Of a DNA stretch of 64,000 nt, positions 23,166-31,860 are shown piece after piece. The DNA is from Cynocephalus volans (Eukaryota > Chordata > Mammalia > Dermoptera > Cynocephalidae). The position numbers and the translations under genes are program-made. Location of the stretch: positions 42,758,407-42,822,406 of the forward strand of contig NC_084463.1 in NCBI RefSeq assembly GCF_027409185.1, in the 5' to 3' direction. The notes under the pieces are model-generated. The model saw only the letters and a program-made list of their open reading frames with translations, made no database searches and was not told the DNA's origin. The stretch's first letter is position 1; every line of letters starts with the position of its first letter.

Positions 23166-23854
23166 TGATATATGCATATTTTATTCTTTTTTTAAATTTC
23201 CTTTTGTTTTCTTTTTTAAATTTTAAAATCATTCTTATTTTTTACTTTTTTATTTCTTGTGTTTTTTTTCCTTTTTTCCCTATTTATTTATTCGACCCTC
23301 CATGTACTGGTGCCTTGGGAACCTGAGCAATAGGCCTCTGTGGTGATATTTAATGGCATCTGCTCAATCTTGCTATGAACCTAAAAGTGCTCTTAAAAAA
23401 TAAAGTCTGTAAATTTTTTTTTCTGGTTTGGGAGCCCCACAGACAGTGCATCAGGGAAGGGGAGGCCACAGCAGGGCCTTCTTGGAGGGTCCTGTTGGGG
23501 CTGAGGGTGAGGCTGGTGTGTGGTGAGGGTATGGAACTTTCATAGCTAGAACTGTCCATTGACTGGAGCACAGCAGGAAGCTTCTAGAAAGAATCCTGGA
23601 ACCCTCCTGTTGGCCTCATCCTCTGACCCTTCTTAAGTGACAGCTCATGGTGACCAGCCAGCCCCCACCATTCCAGCCCCCAGCCACAGGCTTCCCACTG
23701 GGCATGAGCCACTACACTCCCCATGGCCATCCTGTGGTCTTTGCATGAGATGCAGGTGGACACCTGCCCTGAGCTGGGCCACAAGCCCTTGGGCCTGATA
23801 GATAATGTCAGTGCCCAGATCAGAGGGTGGTCACAGAACATCATAATCTAATGA

Positions 23855-23905
23855 ACACACTTGTACGGTGCCTGGCACATGGTGGGTCCCTGTGTTCACT
23901 ATCTG
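23855..23905. repeat. MIR fragment
   Basis: 'ggtgcctggcacatggtggg' is a short piece of MIR. The unassigned DNA to its left (23170-23855) shows no gene. Confidence 0.4.
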
Positions 23906-23907
23906 TG

Positions 23908-24285
23908 GTGGGCTGAATTTTGTCCCCTCCAAATTCATATGTTGGATTCCTAACACCCAGGACCTCAGAATGTGGCTGTATTTGGAGAAAGGGCCTTTAA
24001 AGAGGTGATTAAGATAAAAGGAGGTCATATGGGTGGGTCTTAATCCCATAGGACTGATGTCCTATAAGGAGATTAGGACATAGACAAGCACAGAGGAATC
24101 ACCATGTGAGGACACAGGGAGAAGACACTGTCTACAAGCCATGGAGAGAGGTCTTAGGAAACACCAACCCTGCCTACACTTGGATCTCAGACTTCCAGCT
24201 TCCAGGACTGAGAGACAATGAGTTTCTGTTGTTTAAGCCATCCAGTCTGCAGTATTTTCTTATAGCAACATGAGAAAATGAATGT
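23908..24285 (+). repeat. MLT1-like LTR
   Basis: It has 'ggtgggctgaattttgtccc', 'aattcatatgttgga', 'ctataaggagattagg', 'accatgtgaggacacaggga', and ends in 'tttaagccatccagtctgca'. It is in plus orientation. Confidence 0.8.
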
Positions 24286-24289
24286 ACGG

Positions 24290-26145
24290 TCATTACAATT
24301 AAAATTAGAATGTAGTATTTCTTTTCCTCCCAGGTTTTGGATTTCAGGAACAAAGAGCATTTCTTGACTGTTGCTCTGGTGGATGAAGCTGGGAAGGGTG
24401 AGAAGGCTACAGAACTGTTGTTTGTGGTGTTTATCGTGTGTGGAGAAAGCCAGATGAATACAGTGGGGGCTGAAAAGAACAGAGGTGGGAGACAAAAAGA
24501 CGGATTAGTCTGGCACTGGGGCCACAATCTTATTTTATCCTGCGGCCCCTGCTTTGTGAGATGTCCTAGTAATAAACATGCCATATGCTTGAAACCAGAT
24601 TGAATTGTCATTTCTGTTGCTTGTAACCAAGAGTTCTAAGAAACAGAACACAGCCTTTAATGTAATAGACAGTGGCTGGATCAGTTTATTCTAATAACAA
24701 CTGCAGAAGATAAAGGACTTTAAATGAATGCATTCTAATTCTAGCACACATGGTGAGTCCCAGTGGCCAGTGCCCAGGGTTGTCCCATCAGAGGAAGGGC
24801 AGCAGCTGTGCTAGGGGTCCACTCTGACCTCAGGTACATCTGTGCCTATTGGGCAAATATAACAAAAAACAAAATCTCTCCCCAACACAGAAAACTCCTC
24901 CACAGAGGAAGAAGAGAAAGAAAACCATTTTATTTTTGAGTAAGCATTAAACCAGAACATCATGCGCATCACAGGCAACTCACTAAGAGACTGAAAAGAT
25001 GAACAGCAACCTCACCCTTTCATCAAGTTGAGTGGGTACCACCCATTCAGTACTTCAGGGAGGGTTTGCAATTCAGAGCCAGGTGACATCTGATGTGAGG
25101 CCCATCTCCTTCCAGGCAGCTGGAAGATGGAGTGTTGTCATCACCTCTCGTAGAGTGACTGAGATGCAAAGGATTACTCAGAGCTCACGTATGCAGAGCA
25201 CTGAGAGGCCTGAAGTGTCTGTCTGCAGGGAGAACTCCTTCAAGAGACAAGGGGCCCAGGCACAGCACTGGGTCAGGTTTTCTCTCAGCTTTTATTGTAC
25301 AGGCAAGAAAGTTACAGAAGAAACACAGGGGGTTAATCAGTCATAGTGAAAACAAACAAACTGGCTACAGGACAATCTTCATTAAAGCAGGTGTAACTTA
25401 AATTAGTCCAAGCAATTTACCATCCAAAGGAGTAATAGAACTAAGCTATGTGACATACAAAAACAATGAAATAATCACTATAGCAGTGCTTAGCTCCCTA
25501 AGTAACTCAAAGAAACAGCTGAGGGTAAGATGTGGAACATCCCCCAACCACTAACTAGCAGAAGAGCCTTGAAGGGTTTAGTTCACATACTTTCCCATTA
25601 TTTAGGTTTAGCGGCACCAAGGGCAACTGCCCCCAGAGCAATCACTTTTGCTGTGTTTCAATTCTCTTATCTACATTAAAGACTTCAGTCCTGTGAAAGT
25701 TTTTCTGGTTTTTCCCAATCTTAGCATTTCCATGTGTTTTTCTAAAGAGTTGGGCTATGACTTAAACTACAGGACTTTAGTCCTGCTAAACTAAGGACTT
25801 TGGTCCTACTACGCTATAGGCTATGGCCCTGTGAAATACATGTGCTTATTAACGTCAGTGTCCTCCACAAGGTGCTGTCTTCCTCGATGATTATGAAGGA
25901 GATCAGAGTGTGCCATCCCAACATATGCTATGAGTACACAGGCACGGGGATTATTTTGAGCTGAAGACAATTGAAGAAACCTTCTTGGAGCTTCCTTTAA
26001 CTAAAAGCAGAAACTTTGAGAAATGAGGACTGCCGAAAATCTCCTCTCTAGGGGAGTTTTTATGGCCACGCAGAAGATGGAAATTCTGCACCAAGAAGAG
26101 TCGGCACAAATAATCCTTACTAAACAACCCTTGTCTCCTATACAT
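24290..26145. other. Unassigned non-coding sequence
   Basis: No gene is supported. Around 25260-25330 a reversed LTR-like end ('tctcagcttttattgtacag') is possible but not assigned. Near 25765-25835 a short motif (GGACTTTAGTCCTGCTAAACT and variants) is repeated two to three times. Confidence 0.4.
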
Positions 26146-26149
26146 GCCC

Positions 26150-26375
26150 TAGTCACCTTCCCATAATTCATCACCTGTTAAAAATGGTATCTGAGTGCCT
26201 GAGCCTAACAGCATCGTTGGTTTTTCCTTTTTCTCTGAAGCCTCCGTGCATGTAAAATTAAAAACTTAAGATGAAAAGTGCATGCTTTTTCTCCTGTTAA
26301 TCTGCCTTTTGTCAGTTTACTTTGTAGGCCCCAGTTACAAACCTAAGAAGGTAGAGGTTTTTTTTCCTTCTCTAC
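26150..26375 (+). repeat. ERV LTR fragment (family A), plus orientation
   Basis: 'ctttttctcctgttaatctg' with 'ccttttgtcagtttacttt' and 'aggtagaggttttttttcct' up to 'ctctacaatt' is the LTR 3' end in forward orientation, opposite to its neighbours. Confidence 0.5.
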
Positions 26376-26499
26376 AATTACATTTCAGAAATAGCTCCAA
26401 GGTCCTTCAGGATATATTCCTGAGGTGTCACACTGGCAAGAGGTTTGTTTAGCCATTAACAAGATTTACATACATTTGAATTTGAAAAAGACAGAGAAT

Positions 26500-26590
26500 G
26501 GGGCTACTGGCTAGCTCAGTTGGTTAGAGCACAGTTTTACAGTGCCAAGGTCAAGGGTTTTGATCCCAGTGGCAAAAGAAAAAAAGAGAA
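26500..26590 (+). repeat. tRNA-Ile-derived SINE monomer
   Basis: 'tggctagctcagttggttag' followed by 'agcacagttttac', 'gccaaggtcaagggttttga' and 'tcccagtggc', then a purine-rich tail. This is a monomeric tRNA-Ile SINE with well-kept A box and slightly decayed B box. Confidence 0.8.
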
Positions 26591-27434
26591 GGACAGAGGA
26601 TAAAGTTCTGAAAGAAAGGGTTATATTTGCCCTTACAGGGTCTCCACCTGTTCCTTGCCCTCCCTCCCCACCCCCTACCCCCAGCAAAATGTGGATATTC
26701 AACAAATACTTGCTAAAATACTGCATCAGCCTAGGATTTCAGTATTAATGTTCTGTTAGGGACCCCTGGTTATTGGGCTGAGATGCTATTTTTCCTTTAT
26801 GGTAAAACAATTGGAAACAGCCTTAATATCCTGAAAAGGAAACACTATAAAATCATTAAGGAGAATCAGAAAGCTCTTATGTATCCTGGTAAGCTGTTAG
26901 ATTTACTAAAAGACAGGTCAGACAACATATATCACATTTTGGTAAAATGTCATAATTAGATGATTGTATATGCACCTCTTGAAAAATATACAAGAAACTC
27001 CATCTGAAGGGAAAATTAAGGGCTGAGAAACCCCCTCCAATTGAAAAAGATTCAATTTTCACTATATAAACTCTTGAAATTCTTAAATCTTATACCATTT
27101 CTATAGATTTTTTTAAAAATAAATAAAATTTTGAAGTGAAAATGTCAGCCATGTCAATTCGGAAACCAAGTCTAAACAGTTACAAGCTGGCTGTCCCTTC
27201 ACTGTGACGGTCAGTGGCACTCTTTCAGTGTGATGCTGCTCCCTCCAGCCCCCATGAACTTATTAACATTGCAGAGAAGACGAGAGAAAGAACCAGGCAC
27301 TCCTGAAAAATGGTGTGCTCCATTGAACGGAAAGGAAGACGGGCCCCCGGAAACAGGACAGCAGGGTCACGGCATCTGTGTTCAACCCTGACTCCTAGTC
27401 AGGAAAGTCCATTGTGTCGTGTAAAGACAAATCC

Positions 27435-27795
27435 AGGTTGTGACGGACTGAATGTCTGTGTTCCCCTGAATTCCCTATGTTGAAATCCTAAACCCAAGGT
27501 GATGGGGTTAGGAGCTGGGGCTTTGGGAGGTGATTAGATCATGAGGGTGGATCCCTCATGAGTGGGATTAGTGCCCTAATGAAAGGGACCCTAGAAAGGG
27601 TCCTCACCCCTTCCACCATGTGAGGACACATGAAGAAGCTGCCATCTGTGAACCAGGAAATGACCTTGAGAAACTAAATCTGCTGGCACCCCATCTATGA
27701 CTTCCAGCCTTCAGAACTGTGAGAAATAAATTTCTATTGTTAAAAGCCACCCAGGCTATGGTATTTTGTTATAGCAACCTAAACAGAGTAAGACA
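27435..27795 (+). repeat. MLT1-like LTR
   Basis: It contains 'tgacggactgaatgtctgtg', 'ggctttgggaggtgattaga', 'tcatgagggtgg', 'aaagaagctgcc'-type and 'ctgtgagaaataaatttcta', ending at 'ttgttatagcaacctaaaca'. This is a typical solo MaLR LTR. Confidence 0.8.
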
Positions 27796-27797
27796 AC

Positions 27798-28210
27798 ATA
27801 AGACAGATTAACAGGAGAAAAGCATACATATTGCATTTTTATATGTACCAGGGCACCTTCACAGGAAAATGAAGACCCCCAAAGTGGTTCGGCCTATGTG
27901 TTTACATACCAGGTTGAGCAGATAGTGACGTGTAAAAAAGTAACTAAATTATATGAGGCTAAACGAAGATACAAGTTATTTTAACAAGGTGTGTATTTTT
28001 CTCAGCCTCAAGTCCCCATCTCTGGTGATAAGAATCTTTCTTGTCTCCTGGTATAGGAGGGGCATGTTTCCCATGGGAGTCACATCCCCTGCTTTCAGGA
28101 AGAAAGCAGAAGTGCCTTTTTAAGTGCCTTTAGCTCAAGGTAATCCACATGCCCACCTGGCATATTTGGGGTGGCGTATTCTTTCCTCTGATACCCAGCC
28201 CTCTTTTCCT
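27798..28210 (-). repeat. ERV LTR (family A)
   Basis: It starts 'agacagattaacaggagaaa', has 'ttcacaggaaaatgaag', and ends near 'catatttggggtggcgtatt'. The same order of motifs is seen at 18158 and 21490. It begins directly at the end of the MLT1 LTR. Confidence 0.5.
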
Positions 28211-30040
28211 TCCATGGTTTATTTTCAGGGTTTCCGCTGCATTCTGCTTGTAAACGCTCCACTCTGAGGCTGTCTCTGTAGCATTCAGGGGCTCACAGAA
28301 TTCAGTAAAAGGGGAACAAATGTCTACACTTCAGCTTACTATTCCCACATGAGTAGGACCGGCAGGACAGCAACAAAGGCCCCAGTCCTAATTGTAATAG
28401 TTTCATAGTTTTATACAAATGATTCAAATTTTCCAGGTGGGACTAAATTGGTTCTCATGACAAACACTTGAAAGCAATTAACTTAAAAATATTCAAGCAA
28501 TTGTTTCCTACCACAGAGGGCAGCCGTTACTTGTTCTGTATTTAGAAGCTGTTTCCTGAGCGACCCCAGTTATATCACAAGGGGGAGAACCTGAGCCTCT
28601 CCTGTCTCAGTGCTCTCTCCTCTTCCAGCTTTTCTCAAGTCATCTTCTCTCTGCACCACCAAGTTGGTGGCATGGTATCTGGAGAGTGAGAAGGCATCCC
28701 CATGGGGCCCAGTTGGTGCATCCCTGTCCTTGGCCACCCTGCCCAGTTCTCAGCACGACTCTCCAGCTTTGGGTCCACATGGTTTTGAGTCAAGGATTCA
28801 CATGGGACCTGACATGCATGTTGCCTGCAAACCCCTGGACGCAAAACCCTTGCTGGGCTTTATCAGTCCTGCTGCGCTTCCTGGACAGGTCCATGTCTTT
28901 CTGCTCAGAATTAACACTGCCTAGTGCAGAGCTGTGCCCCTTCCGCACAGACAGTCCTGGGGATGTCACACAAATGTGTGTGTTGGAAAGGCTTCCTTGA
29001 GTACTATATTATTAGTCTGCTTCTCTTTATAACAGTCTCTGCGTACTGTTTTCTGGACAGTCCTTCAAGGATTTGTCATCAGCTTACTTACGTACATTCT
29101 AAAAGTGGAGATTTTCAATTGTGTGCGTACTCATTTAGTTGCTATAGCGTTTGAATTGAGTCGGCAGGATATAAGCCAGGCTCAGAGGCTTCCAAATCCC
29201 ACTATTGCATTCTGAGAGCCTCTTACTCACACCCCTTGCTATTCATAAGTGCACCTTTTACTATCATTGCTTCTACATGCAATACAAGCCTCCTTCACTC
29301 AACTGTAAGCCCCTGGAAAACCGCGTGGCCAGTGACAGTAGGGAATGGATTTTACTCTGTGTTAGCACCAGACAGTGCCTGGCTTCCAGTAATTTAATAA
29401 AGCCTTTAGTGAATAATTGTAATTTGTACCAAAGAAAGAAAATTCTTACATCCGTATCCTTACAGCCATTCTCAAGTTATCCCGACCTAAACTCCACTAT
29501 TGGGTTCCGGGCTAACCACCCTGGTGACAGGATTTCTCCTCAAATTGATTCCTCGCCCCTCGTCCCCAGATTATCAGTCTACTTTGCAGGTCTGGGAAGC
29601 CTGTTTCAACGTGCCGGCATGTGGGCCATCCATGCCAGACACTGCTCAGGAAGTTAACTACTGGGGTAGAGCAGCTCCTTCCACTTAGGCTGTTAACATG
29701 TGCCTCTGGACTTCTGGCCTAACTGGAGATGGCCTGAGAACACACACGCCTCTAGCCAGCCCAACAGCAGATGGGCCAAGTTTACAATGCACCCCACTCA
29801 CTGGGCTTCCAACCTACCTGGCACTAAGCCGAGTTAGCGCACGCCTAACTAGGCTGCCGTCTGAACAGATGCTCCAGTTAGTGCAGACAACTAGCGGGGC
29901 TCGTAACCTAACTGGCATGGGGCTGAGTTACCGCAAACACCTCATTAGGTTTATTACCTACCTAATTGGTAAGCGAACAGAGGGGACAGAACCGGCACCG
30001 ACCGCCGGAAGAAGCCCCCTGGACGCCCGGAAACCCGCCA
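28211..30040. other. 3' flank of the H3 gene, no gene found
   Basis: No coding exon is supported. A plus-strand frame of 150 residues (29205-29657) and others are unsupported. A MIR-like scrap is possible near 29370. The segment 29690-30000 is single-copy in appearance and lies just past the 3' end of the H3 gene. Confidence 0.4.
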
Positions 30041-30045
30041 TGTTA

Positions 30046-30058
30046 CAGCCACTTTCTG
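30046..30058 (-). promoter_or_regulatory. Histone downstream element-like motif
   Basis: On the minus strand, 'AGAAAGTGGCTG' lies 13 nt past the stem-loop. Histone downstream elements are purine-rich with an AAAGAGCTG-like core that pairs with U7 snRNA. The match is imperfect but position and composition fit. Confidence 0.6.
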
Positions 30059-30070
30059 TACCAAACGGGT

Positions 30071-30086
30071 GGCTCTGAAAAGAGCC
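30071..30086 (-). promoter_or_regulatory. Histone mRNA 3' stem-loop
   Basis: The minus strand reads GGCTCTTTTCAGAGCC, the canonical 16-nt stem-loop of replication-dependent histone mRNAs: a perfect 6-bp stem with a four-base TTTC loop. It sits 39 nt past the stop codon, the usual distance. SLBP binds it to direct non-polyadenylated 3' end formation. Confidence 0.95.
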
Positions 30087-30125
30087 TTTGGAGTGACAAG
30101 ACCTCAGGGCGATCGCCCGTGGAGC

Positions 30126-30536
30126 CTAGACCCGCGACCCGCGGAGGCGGCGCGCCAGCTGCATGTCTCTGAGCATGATGGTGACACGCTTGGCGTGGAT
30201 GGCGCACAGGTTGGCGTCCTCAAACAACCCCACCAAGTAGGACTCGCAGGCCTCCTGGAGCGCCATCATGGCCGACATCTGAAAGCGCAGGTCCGTCTTG
30301 AAATCCTGCGCGACCTCTCGCACCAGCCGCTGGAACGGCAGTTTGCGGACCAGCAGGGCGCTGGATTTCTGGTAGCGGCGAATCTCGCGCAGCGCCACCG
30401 AGCCGGGCCGAAAGCGGTACGGCTTCATCACGCCGCCGGTGGCCGGGGCGCTCTTGCGGGCTAACTTCGCGGCCAGCTGCTTCCGCGGCGCCTTGCCGCC
30501 GGTCGACTTCCGCGCCCTCTGCTTGGTGCGAGCCAT
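30126..30536 (-). CDS. H3-4: Divergent histone H3, H3-4 (H3t) orthologue candidate with Met at position 36
   Basis: This is a complete intronless H3 of 136 codons, the exact family length, with no gap against canonical H3. Its start fits: MARTKQ is the invariant H3 N-terminus, and the ATG lies about 65 nt below a TATA box. Against H3.1 it has T6R, T22A, A24L, K36M, H39Y, Y41F, T45S, T58S, E59A, I62V, I74V, S86M, V89M, A98S, T107A, P121L, K122R, I124M, I130L, E133S and A135V. K4, K9, K14, K18, K23, K27, K56 and K79 remain. C96 and M90 place it with H3.1-type rather than H3.3. A98S and a replaced A24 are shared with human testis-specific H3t. The gene lies on the same strand as TRIM17, as in human 1q42.13. 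The codon for residue 36 is ATG at 30428-30426. I infer a germline or testis histone; expression is not shown. Confidence 0.93.
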   Translation of the reverse strand: MARTKQRARKSTGGKAPRKQLAAKLARKSAPATGGVMKPYRFRPGSVALREIRRYQKSSALLVRKLPFQRLVREVAQDFKTDLRFQMSAMMALQEACESYLVGLFEDANLCAIHAKRVTIMLRDMQLARRLRGSRV

Positions 30537-30600
30537 GACCACGAAGGGACTCCCGCTGTCTCCGCTCCGGACTGGCACTGAGGGGCTCAGTGCTCTCGCT

Positions 30601-30608
30601 TTTATAAA
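30601..30608 (-). promoter_or_regulatory. TATA box of the H3 gene
   Basis: TTTATAAA on the minus strand, about 65 nt upstream of the ATG, is in the normal place for a histone H3 promoter. Confidence 0.85.
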
Positions 30609-30623
30609 CACCGCAGCGCTCCC

Positions 30624-30628
30624 ATTGG
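30624..30628 (-). promoter_or_regulatory. Proximal CCAAT box of the H3 gene
   Basis: The minus strand reads AACCAATGGG about 20 nt upstream of the TATA box. CCAAT boxes bound by NF-Y are typical of histone promoters. Confidence 0.85.
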
Positions 30629-30665
30629 TTAGCCGCCAGGTGGCGCGATGGCAGGCTATGCTCTG

Positions 30666-30670
30666 ATTGG
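30666..30670 (-). promoter_or_regulatory. Distal CCAAT box of the H3 gene
   Basis: The minus strand reads CAGCCAATCAGAG, a second CCAAT box 42 nt upstream of the first. Paired CCAAT boxes are common in H3 promoters. Confidence 0.85.
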
Positions 30671-30884
30671 CTGTTAAGGCGCTCATGCACTGGGTCCCTG
30701 GGCAGGCCCCGAGGTGCTGGCATGGTGTGCCTGGTTTAACCAAAAGAACTTCAATAAGCTTTTATGGCACTGCAATTAGAGGAACATTAACCCATAACAT
30801 GCAACAAAAATGATTTTGCTTTTTGGAACTATTTAACAAATAAATTTGACATTACAATTAACAGCAACATACTGTTGTATTTTT

Positions 30885-31050
30885 TTTTTTAAGATGACTG
30901 GTAAGGGGATCTTAACCCTTGACTTGGTGTTTGTCCTCAGCACTACGCTCTCCCAAGTGAGCTAACCGGCCATCCCTATATAGGGATCCGAAGCTGTGGC
31001 CTTGGTGTTATCAGCACCACACTCTCCCAAGTGAGCCACGGGCTGGCCCC
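30885..31050 (-). repeat. tRNA-Ile-derived SINE dimer (CYN-II type)
   Basis: On the minus strand two tRNA-like units follow each other: 'ggctcacttgggagagtgtg' then, after 'ggatccctatatagggatgg', 'ccggttagctcacttgggag'. A T-run at 30881-30890 marks the tail. There is no unrelated body sequence. Confidence 0.85.
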
Positions 31051-31860
31051 AAATTTCTTAAATATTTTATAACCAAGTTTATGTCATTTGCAATCAATGA
31101 CAGTCCTACTTCTTTTTCAATTTTCAGAATTTTGCTTATAATTCTTATGTAAGTTTTGCTGGCAAAATTTTTAATTCAATGTTAAATAGAATGGTAATAG
31201 TGGACATTCATCTTTTGTTCTCCAAGTTTGAGATAAATTAGAGCACAAGGGTTTCACCATTAAGTATAGCATTAGCTGTAAATTTTTTCTAGGTCCACTT
31301 TAGCAGGTATAGAAAGATCCCTTCTATTCCTAGTTTGCCAGCAGTTTTATAATAAATGGGTGTTGGATTTGGAAAATGTTTTTCTGTGTCTGTTGAGAGA
31401 ATCTTTGCAATTTTTGTTTAACCTGTTGATATTCTGTATTGAATTAATTGATTTGGATGTTAAGTTGAAATTGCATCTGTAAAATAATCCCATTTGGTAA
31501 TGGTGTATAATCATTTTTCCATGTTGATGAACTCAGTTTGCTAGTATTGATTGCAGATTTCTATATCTGCATTTATCAGGAATTTCCATTTATAGGGCTG
31601 GCCCTGTGGCTGACTTGGGAGAGTGCGGTGCTAGTAGCACGAAGGCCGTGGATTCGGATCCTACATAGGGATGTCCAGTGCGCTCACTGGCTGAGCGTGG
31701 TGCAGACCACACGGTGCCAAGGGTTGCGATCCCCTTACCGATAAAAAAAATTTTTTTCATTTATATTATATTTTCATGTGATTTTTTGTCTACTTCTGAT
31801 ATCAAGGTAATTCTACTCTCATAAAATGAATCAAGAAGTGTTATCTAATCTTTTTGTGTG
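31051..31860 (-). mobile_element. Old L1 fragment (ORF2 reverse-transcriptase region)
   Basis: On the minus strand this is diverged L1 ORF2. Plus-strand landmarks are 'gaatggtaatagtggacatt', 'gaaagatcccttctattcct' and 'atttctatatctgcatttat'. A SINE dimer interrupts it at 31593-31750. Confidence 0.7.
31593..31750 (+). repeat. tRNA-Ile-derived SINE dimer (CYN-II type)
   Basis: Unit 1 reads 'ggctggccctgtggctgact' with 'gtggattcggatcctacata'. Unit 2 reads 'gtccagtgcgctcactggct' with 'ccaagggttgcgatcccctt'. An A-run (31741-31750) follows at once. It is inserted in an L1 fragment. Confidence 0.85.

Noticed and set aside
26500-26590. Possible tRNA-Ile gene
   Set aside because: The B box is altered and the fold is decayed; the A-rich tail and other copies show a SINE.
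30126-30743. 205-residue open frame extending the H3 protein upstream
   Set aside because: The first 69 codons overlap the TATA and CCAAT boxes. The H3 start MARTKQ at 30536 is the family start.
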